Assembly (NCBI GenBank): GCA_964629965.1
Contig: CAZVRZ010000009.1
Location: 1-64,000, forward strand
Direction of reading: 5' to 3'
DNA length: 64,000 nt
Source of the DNA: CAZVRZ01 sp964629965
GTDB lineage: Bacteria > Chloroflexota > Anaerolineae > Anaerolineales > UBA4823
The notes under the pieces were generated by a model. The model saw nothing but the letters and a program-made list of their open reading frames with translations, did not search any database and was not told the origin of the DNA. The translations under genes were made by a program, and so were the position numbers. Positions 39,987 through 47,021 of this stretch are shown piece after piece. Each line of letters starts with the position of its first letter. The first letter of the stretch is position 1.

Positions 39987-40393
39987 AATTGAAGTGGTCA
40001 AAGAATAAAGAGATCTTTAAAGTCAAATCGATCCTGATAGACCCGGCTACGATGCCGGCGCCCAACACCGCCGTAGAATATATGAGGCGCGGCATGGCGC
40101 ATTATGCCCGCAAGCAGTACGAACAAGCCGAGACTGACCTGAAACACGCCACGATGGTCGATGCGAGCCTGATCGACGCTTTTTATGGGTTGGGCATGGT
40201 GTTGAAAGCCGCCGGGCGCAAAGAAGACGCGGTGGCAGCTTTCCGGCGGGTGTTGGATCTGCTGCAAAGCAGCGAGATCGCCGATGCCAACCGGAAAGAA
40301 CTCTTGCGCCGCCTGGCGCTGGGCCACATCAACGAATTGACCCAGGGGGATTGGAACCTGGGCGATGAGATCTGGCAGCGTTTGCAGGATTAG
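39983..40393 (+). CDS. TPR-repeat protein
   Basis: A 136-residue protein whose ATG overlaps the stop of the ATPase gene (ATGA). Two or three tetratricopeptide-like repeats can be seen: AVEYMRRGMAHYARKQYEQAETDLKHA and LIDAFYGLGMVLKAAGRKEDAVAAFRRVL, quoted here as their cores YMRRGMAHYARKQYEQAE and GLGMVLKAAGRKEDAVAAF. The rest is a short helical tail. TPR proteins act as adaptors, and the overlap suggests that it partners the ATPase. No signal peptide. Confidence 0.8.
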   Translation: MKLKWSKNKEIFKVKSILIDPATMPAPNTAVEYMRRGMAHYARKQYEQAETDLKHATMVDASLIDAFYGLGMVLKAAGRKEDAVAAFRRVLDLLQSSEIADANRKELLRRLALGHINELTQGDWNLGDEIWQRLQD

Positions 40394-40405
40394 GGCGTGG
40401 GCAGG

Positions 40406-41398
40406 ATGAATAAATACCAACGCCTGGAAGCCTGCCTGGCAGGTGCAAAACCCGACCGCACGCCGGTATCTTTGTGGCGTCACTTCCCGGTAGACGATCA
40501 AACGCCGGAAGGATTGGCGGCGGCGACCCTGGATTTTCAGCGCACCTACGATTTCGACCTGGTCAAGGTAACGCCGGCCTCCTCTTTCTGCCTGAGGGAT
40601 TGGGGCGCCCGGGACGAATGGCGCGGCGCCACCGAAGGCACGCGCGATTATACCGATCGCGTCATCCAAAGGCCGGAGGATTGGTCGCAGTTGGCAGTTC
40701 TCGACCCGCGCCGGGGAAGCCTGGGTGAGCAGTTGCGCTGCCTGGAAATGGTGGCAAAGGAACTGAAAGGCGCCGGGCCGGGGCAGGGCACACCGTTCCT
40801 GCAGACCGTTTTCAGCCCGCTGTCGCAGGCCAAGAACCTGGTGGGGCCAGAGCAGTTGATCGTGCACCTGCGCAAATATCCCCAGGCGCTGCACGCAGGA
40901 CTGCAGATCATCACCGAGAGCACCCTGCGCTTTCTCGAAGCGGCCTGCAGCCGCGGGATTGCGGGCGTTTTTTATGCCATCCAGCATGCCAGCTATCAAT
41001 TGTTGACCCAGGCGGAATTTGAAACTTTTGGCCGGGCGTATGACCTGCAAGTGCTGCAGGCGGCGCAGGGACTGTGGCTGAACATGCTGCACCTGCACGG
41101 CAACCAGGTGATGTTTGAACTGGCGGCGGGCTACCCGGTGCAGATTGTCAACTGGCACGATCGTGACACCTGGCCTTCTTTGGGCGAGGCGCGCCGCCTG
41201 TTTGCGGGCGTGATGTGCGGCGGCTTGCAGCGCCACACCACCATGGTGCTGGGAACGCCGGAAACGGTTGGGCAAGAGGCCCGGCAGGCCATCGAGGCCA
41301 CCCAGGGCGAACGCCTGATCTTGGGCACGGGCTGTGTACTGCCGACCATTGCGCCGCGGGCCAACCTGCTGGCGGCGCGGGCGGCGGTGGAGACGTAA
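40406..41398 (+). CDS. Uroporphyrinogen decarboxylase-family protein
   Basis: A 330-residue member of the UroD/MtaA fold family. The N-terminal LEACLAGAKPDRTPVSLWRHF motif (broken as LEACLAGAKPDR and VSLWRHFP), FDLVKVTP and the C-terminal GTGCVLPTIAPRANLLA fit the family. It is not a clear HemE: the pocket that holds the aspartate of RQAGRY is WRHFPVDDQ here, so it is more likely a methyltransferase-like member than a true uroporphyrinogen decarboxylase. I chose the ATG at 40406 (family start MNKYQRLEA) over the GTG at 40397. RsmD follows. Confidence 0.8.
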   Translation: MNKYQRLEACLAGAKPDRTPVSLWRHFPVDDQTPEGLAAATLDFQRTYDFDLVKVTPASSFCLRDWGARDEWRGATEGTRDYTDRVIQRPEDWSQLAVLDPRRGSLGEQLRCLEMVAKELKGAGPGQGTPFLQTVFSPLSQAKNLVGPEQLIVHLRKYPQALHAGLQIITESTLRFLEAACSRGIAGVFYAIQHASYQLLTQAEFETFGRAYDLQVLQAAQGLWLNMLHLHGNQVMFELAAGYPVQIVNWHDRDTWPSLGEARRLFAGVMCGGLQRHTTMVLGTPETVGQEARQAIEATQGERLILGTGCVLPTIAPRANLLAARAAVET

Positions 41399-41405
41399 AA
41401 CCGGT

Positions 41406-41966
41406 ATGACTGGATTGAGAGTGATCGGTGGAAAAGCCCGCGGCCGGCGGTTGAAGTCGGTTCCCGGCGATACGACTCGCCCGGTGACAGACTGCGTCAA
41501 AGAGGCCGTTTTCAACATCATCGGCCCGGATATTCAGCAGGCCAGCTTCCTGGACCTGTTTGCCGGCACCGGCAGCATTGGCATTGAGGCGCTCAGCCGG
41601 GGAGCGGCTTTTGCCCTGTTCATCGATCTCAATCGCCAGCCGATCAACACCATCCACGAGAACCTGGCGACCACCGGCCTGGCGGACAGCGCCAGCGTGC
41701 GGCGCGCAGATGCCTTTGCCCTGCTGCAGGGCGCTCCTGGTAAGGTTTTCGATTACATCTACATCGCTCCGCCGCAGTACAAGGAGATGTGGAAGAAGGC
41801 GCTGCTGAACCTGGACGCCCACCCGGACTGGCTGGCGGAAGACGGCTGGGTGATCGTGCAGATCCATCCGGTGGAATTGGATGAGGAGCCGGAATTGAAG
41901 AACCTGGCGGAGTTCGACCGCCGGAACTACGGCAGTACACTAGTGCTTTTTTACGAGCGGTTGTAG
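41406..41966 (+). CDS. rsmD: 16S rRNA m2G966 methyltransferase RsmD, variant motif
   Basis: A 186-residue RsmD-family SAM methyltransferase that modifies 16S rRNA G966. It has the family start LRVIGGKARGRRLK, TRPVTDCVKEAVFNIIG and the SAM motif LDLFAGTGSIGIEALSRGA. The catalytic motif IV reads YIAPPQY, with Ala121 where the family usually has Asp (DPPY). The ATG at 41406 follows the UroD stop by 7 bases; the in-frame extension upstream to 41334 is read-through of that gene in another frame. Substrate remains G966 by homology, with the motif change noted. Confidence 0.88.
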   Translation: MTGLRVIGGKARGRRLKSVPGDTTRPVTDCVKEAVFNIIGPDIQQASFLDLFAGTGSIGIEALSRGAAFALFIDLNRQPINTIHENLATTGLADSASVRRADAFALLQGAPGKVFDYIYIAPPQYKEMWKKALLNLDAHPDWLAEDGWVIVQIHPVELDEEPELKNLAEFDRRNYGSTLVLFYERL

Positions 41967-41968
41967 AG

Positions 41969-41974
41969 TATAAT
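41969..41974 (+). promoter_or_regulatory. -10 element before the CNB kinase gene
   Basis: A perfect TATAAT, 43 bases before the ATG at 42018. No clear -35. Confidence 0.45.
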
Positions 41975-42017
41975 TATTTAAGCTGTTTTACTGTTATCTT
42001 CCAAGTGGGAGCCGCGA

Positions 42018-43184
42018 ATGGGCAATGAAATCGAACCGATCAAAGTGCTGCGCCAGGCATTTTCCGATTTAGCCGAAGCGGAAGCCGTCAAGATGGTGGA
42101 AGCAGGCGTGGTGAAGGCTTACCCCGCCGGCACGACGCTTTGTCACGAAGGGGTGATCGAGCGCACATTTTATATCATCATGGATGGCGAAGTGCGGATC
42201 ACCAAAAGGGTCAGCGAGACCGAAGAGCGGTTCATCTGCAACCTGCACCCGGGCAGCTTCTTTGGGGAGATGGGCCTGATCCACGATGCGCCGCGCGGCG
42301 CTTCGGTGGCTACCACCACTGCCTGCATGATGCTGGAGATCGAGAAAGATGCCTTCAGCGAGATGGTCAAGCAAAACAGCAGCGTGTCGATGGCGATGGT
42401 GCGCGAGGTGAGCCAGCGGCTGCGCGATAACAACGACCTGGCGATCGAAGACTTGCGGGTCAAGGCAGGGGAGCTGGCTTCGGCGTACCAGCAGTTGGCC
42501 GAGATGGAGTATGCCCGGTCGGAGTTCCTGACCGTGATTGCCCACGAACTGCGCACGCCCCTGACCGTGGCGAACGGTTTTGTGCAGGTGATCCGCACGC
42601 AGCATATGCAGGGCGAGGCGCTCTATTCTGCCTTGGATACGGTGGCGCGCAACCTGCAAGAGATCGTGGCCCTGACGAACGATATTTTACTCTTGCAAGA
42701 GATGGATTTCATCTTGCCGGACTTCGAGCCGACGGACCTCAGTTTTGTGGTGGGTTCGGTGGTGGAACTGCAGCGCCTGCGCGCCGAGCGCAACGGCGTG
42801 AGCATCGAGCTTTCGATCCAGCCCTCCCTGCCCAAGATCATGGGCGAGGCGCGCAGCCTGTCGCGGGTGATCCAGGCGGTGTTGGATAACGCCGTCAAAT
42901 TCAGCCCGGACGGCGGCGATATCCAGATGGAAGTGGGCTTCGATGACCGCACCGTGTGGGTCAAGGTGACCGATCACGGCGTGGGCATTCCGCCGGAATC
43001 GCTGCCGCGCGTTTTCGACCGTTTCTTTCACCTGGAGGAAGTGCGCGGCCATATGTTCCGCGGCGTGGGGCTGGGGCTGTCGATTGCCAAGCAGGTGGTC
43101 GAGCAGCACGGCGGCACGATCGGCATCGAAAGCGAGCTGGACAAAGGCAGCACGATCACCGTCGCGTTCAAGCGCATTGCTTAG
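42018..43184 (+). CDS. Cyclic-nucleotide-binding domain histidine kinase
   Basis: A 388-residue soluble fusion. Residues about 15-135 form a cNMP-binding domain with the phosphate cassette-like FFGEMGLIHDAPRGASVAT (near 81-99). A coiled-coil-like linker leads to a HisKA domain with His176 in VIAHELRTPLT and an HATPase_c core with the N box VLDNAVKFSPDGG, DHGVGIPPE and GVGLGLSIAKQVVEQHGG. No TM segment is seen. Cyclic nucleotide or a similar effector may gate the kinase (inference). A response regulator is not adjacent. GGGAG lies before the start. Confidence 0.93.
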   Translation: MGNEIEPIKVLRQAFSDLAEAEAVKMVEAGVVKAYPAGTTLCHEGVIERTFYIIMDGEVRITKRVSETEERFICNLHPGSFFGEMGLIHDAPRGASVATTTACMMLEIEKDAFSEMVKQNSSVSMAMVREVSQRLRDNNDLAIEDLRVKAGELASAYQQLAEMEYARSEFLTVIAHELRTPLTVANGFVQVIRTQHMQGEALYSALDTVARNLQEIVALTNDILLLQEMDFILPDFEPTDLSFVVGSVVELQRLRAERNGVSIELSIQPSLPKIMGEARSLSRVIQAVLDNAVKFSPDGGDIQMEVGFDDRTVWVKVTDHGVGIPPESLPRVFDRFFHLEEVRGHMFRGVGLGLSIAKQVVEQHGGTIGIESELDKGSTITVAFKRIA

Positions 43185-43204
43185 GGTGGATTTGTGAGGC
43201 TGCG

Positions 43205-43993
43205 ATGACTGCTGAGCCTGCCTGCCCGTATTACCCGGCCCAACCCGAGCAGCCCTTCCTGCTGGCATCCGATGTGGATGGCACGATGTTGGGAGATGAG
43301 ACCGGCGAGGCCTGGTTGAGGGCTTTGATCGCCTCTTACCCGGGCGCCATCTACCTGGCTTTGATCACCGGGTGGCACCTGGCCTCGGTGCAGGGAGCGA
43401 TCCGGGCGGGGCGCCTGCCCCAGCCGCAAGTGATCTGTCACACGGTGGGGACGGAAATATTCGACTGCCGCGATCCTGAGAACCTGCTGGGTAAGCGCTA
43501 CGCCACCCTGGCTCCGGTGGATTGGAGCCCGGCGGTGATCTATGCGCGCGGGGAGGGAGAAGGGGTGAGGCGCCAGTCGTTTCCCGATGGCCTGCCGCGC
43601 TTTCAGGTGGGCTTCGATTGGGATGGGCGCCCGGAGACGCTGATGGCGCTGCGCACCCGCCTATCCTGGCTGGAGAACTGCCACATCAACCCGAGCAATG
43701 GCTGTTACATCGATGTGCTGCCGGAGGCCATGGGCAAGGGCGGCGCGGCGCGCTTCTTGCAGGCAGAGTTCAACCTGCCGCCGGAGCGGGTGGTGGTGAC
43801 GGGCGATGCCGGCAACGACCTGGAGATGTTCCGCACCTCCTTCCAGGGCATTTTGCCGGCCAACGCGCTGCCCGAATTGAGAAATTATGCCACCCGGCCC
43901 TGGCATTATCACAGCAGCCTGCCGGCGGGGCGCGGCGTGCTGGACGGACTGCGGCATTTTGGCTTCTTAACGGCAGCAGCGATTCAGGTATAA
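43205..43993 (+). CDS. HAD phosphatase, sucrose-6F-phosphate phosphatase-like
   Basis: A 262-residue HAD hydrolase of the sucrose-phosphatase (S6PP) class. Catalytic Asp23 and Asp25 lie in ASDVDGTMLG, motif II appears as LITGWHL, the conserved Lys is in EAMGKGGAARFL, and motif IV is GDAGNDLEMF. The cap type and PSNGCYIDVLPEAMGKG segment point to sugar-phosphate phosphatases such as those acting on sucrose-6F-phosphate or mannosyl-3-phosphoglycerate. GAGG lies before the ATG. No sucrose-phosphate synthase is next to it, though a GT4-GH57 gene is nearby. Confidence 0.85.
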   Translation: MTAEPACPYYPAQPEQPFLLASDVDGTMLGDETGEAWLRALIASYPGAIYLALITGWHLASVQGAIRAGRLPQPQVICHTVGTEIFDCRDPENLLGKRYATLAPVDWSPAVIYARGEGEGVRRQSFPDGLPRFQVGFDWDGRPETLMALRTRLSWLENCHINPSNGCYIDVLPEAMGKGGAARFLQAEFNLPPERVVVTGDAGNDLEMFRTSFQGILPANALPELRNYATRPWHYHSSLPAGRGVLDGLRHFGFLTAAAIQV

Positions 43994-43994
43994 T
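43989..43994 (+). promoter_or_regulatory. Leaderless-type -10 overlapping a stop codon
   Basis: TATAAT overlaps the stop codon of the HAD phosphatase gene (TAA 43991-43993) and ends 6 bases before the ATG at 44001. Confidence 0.65.
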
Positions 43995-44000
43995 CTGGTT

Positions 44001-44078
44001 ATGGATCAGCCGGTTCCAATCAATTTCCAACGCATCGATAACAACTGGGCGCTCAAGGAGGTGGAGATATGTCGTTGA
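44001..44078 (+). CDS. 25-residue leaderless upstream ORF
   Basis: An ATG six bases after TATAAT opens a 25-codon frame, beginning MDQPVPINFQRIDNNWALKE. Its end contains AAGGAGGTGGAG, the ribosome site of the next gene, and its TGA (44076-44078) overlaps that gene's start (ATG 44069-44071) in another frame. This is the layout of a translated leader peptide that is coupled to the gene behind it. No family is known to me. Support is positional: the -10 spacing equals that of other leaderless starts in this window. Confidence 0.5.
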   Translation: MDQPVPINFQRIDNNWALKEVEICR

Positions 44079-44323
44079 ACCTGCTCACTGGCGCGAATAT
44101 ATTCATGACCGTGATCTTCTTGCTGCTGGCTATCAGCGGCGGCTTGCTGATCAATTCTGCCGTGCAGGGCGTGCGCACCGGCAAGATCGTCCTGCGCAGG
44201 GGCGATGTCAACTTTTACGAGAAGCCGGCCGTTTATCGCCTGATGATCACCGGCCTGTTCGTCGGCGGGATACTGCTGCTGGCCTGGGCCTTCATTATGC
44301 TTTGGTTGATCTGGGTGTCTTGA
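44069..44323 (+). CDS. Small two-TM membrane protein
   Basis: An 84-residue protein with two hydrophobic segments (about 9-28 and 55-80: FMTVIFLLLAISGGLLI and LMITGLFVGGILLLAWAF), joined by a charged loop (RTGKIVLRRGDVNFYEKPA). AAGGAGGTGGAG precedes the ATG. The last 29 bases overlap the end of the convergent GT4-GH57 gene. Function unknown. Confidence 0.75.
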   Translation: MSLNLLTGANIFMTVIFLLLAISGGLLINSAVQGVRTGKIVLRRGDVNFYEKPAVYRLMITGLFVGGILLLAWAFIMLWLIWVS

Positions 44324-46862
44324 CGCCGGGTAGATACGCATCCAGGGCGGCGATGAAATTTTTATAGACCTGCTGGATCTCGGCCACGATGCGCTCTGCG
44401 CCCAACGGCCACCATTCGGCGGGGGTGAAGTGCGCCGAGACGTTGGCTTCGCTGTCTTGGCGGCCATACCATTGGATGAGATGTAAATGATCCGACTGCG
44501 CCAGCCACAAGGCCAGGTCTAGCAAGGCGGGTTCACCCGTCAGGCGGGCTTTGTCGTAGGCGAAGAGCATCAATTGGAAGACGGCCTGCTGCACCGGGTT
44601 GCCCAGGAAGAAATCCATGCCGCCGCTGCCGGCCCAGGTGCTGGGAAAGGCCGGCAGGGGGAGATCGCAGGTGTGGGCGGCATGCTTGGAAACTGCCTGG
44701 CTGGCGGTGAGGAAGCTCAGTCCGGCCTGCTGTACGCCAGGCGCCAGCCAATCCAGGAAGTCGAAGATGCCGCTCTCTGCGCTGTGGTGCTCGCCGAAGG
44801 TCTCGTAATCCCAGCCCAGCACGACCAGGTCGCCGGTGGCCTGGGCCAGCCAACGGCTGTAGGTGGAGGCGGTGAGCGGCCAACCATCCCAATTGCGGTC
44901 GGAAAAGCGGAAGCCCACATCGTCGCTGAGCGGGTAGTGGCGGGTCAGCAGGCGCAGCGGGCTGTGGTTGTGTTGGTAGAGAAAGGTCGGCTGGCGCCAT
45001 TCCATCACCCAGGGGCGCCCGTCGCAGAAAGCGGCGCTAAAGTCCAGCTCTTCCAGGGTGTGGTAGATGGTATCAGACATCATCAGCTCGGTGGTGTCGG
45101 TCACCCGGCAGCGCACGCCGAAGATCTGTTCCAGGCGCTGCACGGCGTAGCGCATGCGCTCGGCAAACAGCTTCATATCCCACAGTAAGATGAAACAGTG
45201 ATAGGGTTCGACGGCGGCCAATTCCACGTTGGGGTGGCGCACCAGGCGTTGGAACAGTTCCAGGAGCTGCGGATCCCAACGCTCGACCTGGATGAGGAAG
45301 GAAAGCGAAAAGCCGATGGTGAGCTTGAGCCCTTGGTTGACCAGGGACAGAAAACGCTCGGTGGCGGGGTAGTAGCAGCGCTCGGCCACGCGGCGAAAGT
45401 AGTGTTGGTCCAACTCCTGGTCGAACAGGCATTCGGCCATCTCCTCCGGGCTGGCCCCGGGCGGGATGGGGCGCGCCGGCAGGCGCAAGCGGCGCGGCTG
45501 GTGCACCACGGTGTAGATGACCACGTCTTGCACGGCTTCCAGCGGCCTGGCATTTGGCGCATCCAGGAGGGTCACGCCTTGCGTAAAGGCTGCCAGTTCC
45601 ACCTTGTGCAGCAGAACATCCAGCACGCGATCCCAGGTGAAGCGCCCGGCGGTGCGCAGGGCGGCCTGGCGCATGGCGGATTGGTATTCGGGATGCTCGC
45701 GCAGCTTGAGCAGGTTGAGCACGATCTCTTCGGCGTTCTCGGTATCCAGGGCCAGCGCCCCCTGCCCATCGATCGAATAGGTTTCGCCGGTGGGACCGGT
45801 GAACACCAACCCGCCGGCTGCCATGGCCTCCAGGCCGACCAGCCCGAAGGGCTCGTGCTTGCTGTTGGCCAGGACCACATCGGCGGCGGCGTAGAAAGGC
45901 CGCAGCATGGACTGGGTCATGAAGAAGCGCAGGTTATACACATCCGCGGGAGGAGCGCTGTGGATGAGCTCGATCACCTCTTGCCAGGATGCCGGGCTGC
46001 CATCTACGTCGCTCACCACCAATCCCCGGCTGCGGGCGCGTTCCAGCACCTCGTAGCCGTGCGGCTCGATCCCGCCCCGGCAGGGAAAGCACACCCGCTT
46101 GCCCATGGATTTGAGCAGGGCGGCGGCATCGATGGCGTTGATCCAGCACTTGGCCGGGTCGTAGCGCCCCACCTTGAAGAGCAGCCAGCCGTCCGCGCCG
46201 CTGGTGGCCTGGCGCACGGCGGCGGCGTCGGCCGCATTGACCGGCTCGAGCAGTTCGGCGGGAATGCCGTTGGGGATCACCAGGGCGTCGTCCACGCCGT
46301 GGCCGCGCATGATCTGCTTCATGTAGCGGCTGACGGTGGTGATGGTGGCGACGAAATTCAAGCGGGGCCAGTCGATCTGGTGGAAGCCCATGGTGTTGTT
46401 GGCGTTCCAGAACAAGACTGCCTGCTGGCGCAAACCGGCAGCGTGCAGGGCATCGCTCAGGCGGCACAGGGCGGCGGCGGTGTGCCATTCTTCCGCCAGG
46501 ACGACCAGCTTTTGGCCCTGCTCGGCAGCCGGGCGGGCCAGGGTGTTCACGATGTGCTCGGGCAGCGTTTGGATGTAATCGTTGATCTTGCTGTGCTCGC
46601 CATCGTACACGCCCTGCGGGTGGTGGCGGCTGATCCACTGCCCCCAGCGGTGCAAATGGAAGCGCCCGTCCTCCAGGGCCTCATCGGAAGGCAGGTGCGG
46701 GTCGCCGATGAAGAACAGGTGCGTCTGGTAGCCGCGCAAGGCCAGGCTGCGGCCCAGGTGCTTGACGCGCACGCCTAGCCCCCCGGCCTGGGCATAGCGA
46801 TCTGGCCCCTCGAAAGAGAGGATGACAAACTGGGCGTTCTCAGGTGCAAAGGCTGGCGCCAC
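44295..46862 (-). CDS. GT4 glycosyltransferase fused to GH57 glycosidase
   Basis: An 855-residue fusion. The N-terminal half (about 1-420) is a GT4/glycogen-synthase-like transferase: AGGLGVRVKHLGRSLALRGY, a nucleotide-sugar pocket at FKVGRYDPAKCWINAIDAA and the EPFGLVGLEAMAAGG motif that holds the catalytic Glu. The C-terminal half (about 435-820) is GH57: it begins with VVHQPRRLRLP (motif 1), has TTELMM with candidate nucleophile Glu592 and GWDYETFGEH with Asp685 (motif 4). The chain suggests coupled synthesis and trimming of an alpha-glucan such as glycogen or maltodextrin. The start is a GTG with AGAGGTGAG upstream. Confidence 0.88.
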   Translation of the reverse strand: MAPAFAPENAQFVILSFEGPDRYAQAGGLGVRVKHLGRSLALRGYQTHLFFIGDPHLPSDEALEDGRFHLHRWGQWISRHHPQGVYDGEHSKINDYIQTLPEHIVNTLARPAAEQGQKLVVLAEEWHTAAALCRLSDALHAAGLRQQAVLFWNANNTMGFHQIDWPRLNFVATITTVSRYMKQIMRGHGVDDALVIPNGIPAELLEPVNAADAAAVRQATSGADGWLLFKVGRYDPAKCWINAIDAAALLKSMGKRVCFPCRGGIEPHGYEVLERARSRGLVVSDVDGSPASWQEVIELIHSAPPADVYNLRFFMTQSMLRPFYAAADVVLANSKHEPFGLVGLEAMAAGGLVFTGPTGETYSIDGQGALALDTENAEEIVLNLLKLREHPEYQSAMRQAALRTAGRFTWDRVLDVLLHKVELAAFTQGVTLLDAPNARPLEAVQDVVIYTVVHQPRRLRLPARPIPPGASPEEMAECLFDQELDQHYFRRVAERCYYPATERFLSLVNQGLKLTIGFSLSFLIQVERWDPQLLELFQRLVRHPNVELAAVEPYHCFILLWDMKLFAERMRYAVQRLEQIFGVRCRVTDTTELMMSDTIYHTLEELDFSAAFCDGRPWVMEWRQPTFLYQHNHSPLRLLTRHYPLSDDVGFRFSDRNWDGWPLTASTYSRWLAQATGDLVVLGWDYETFGEHHSAESGIFDFLDWLAPGVQQAGLSFLTASQAVSKHAAHTCDLPLPAFPSTWAGSGGMDFFLGNPVQQAVFQLMLFAYDKARLTGEPALLDLALWLAQSDHLHLIQWYGRQDSEANVSAHFTPAEWWPLGAERIVAEIQQVYKNFIAALDAYLPGVKTPRSTKA

Positions 46863-46955
46863 AGCTCACCTCTGGGTTGGGTCAAGCGGGTAGACTATGA
46901 TTGCACTGGTAATACCATGATAGCAAATATCCACACATATCTCAATACCGAATTG

Positions 46956-46993
46956 GGGTCTGAATGGGCGATTATTTTCGCCTATTCAGACCC
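46956..46993 (-). terminator. 16-bp hairpin between two minus-strand genes
   Basis: GGGTCTGAATGGGCGA pairs with TCGCCTATTCAGACCC (one G-T), loop 6. It lies 28 bases after the stop of the beta-helix gene. No strong T run follows on the minus strand, so it is a terminator-like hairpin. Confidence 0.6.
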
Positions 46994-47021
46994 GAAACCT
47001 CAGCTCAATCAAAGCCCTATC

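Noticed and set aside
38298..40001. A 567-codon open frame on the minus strand
   Set aside because: It covers the GtrA end, beta-flower, and ATPase genes in antisense. The sense frames have strong motifs; the antisense protein has none.
40397..41398. HemE, true uroporphyrinogen decarboxylase
   Set aside because: The fold family fits, but the substrate-pocket residues expected in HemE (RQAGRY type) are not present at the N-terminus.
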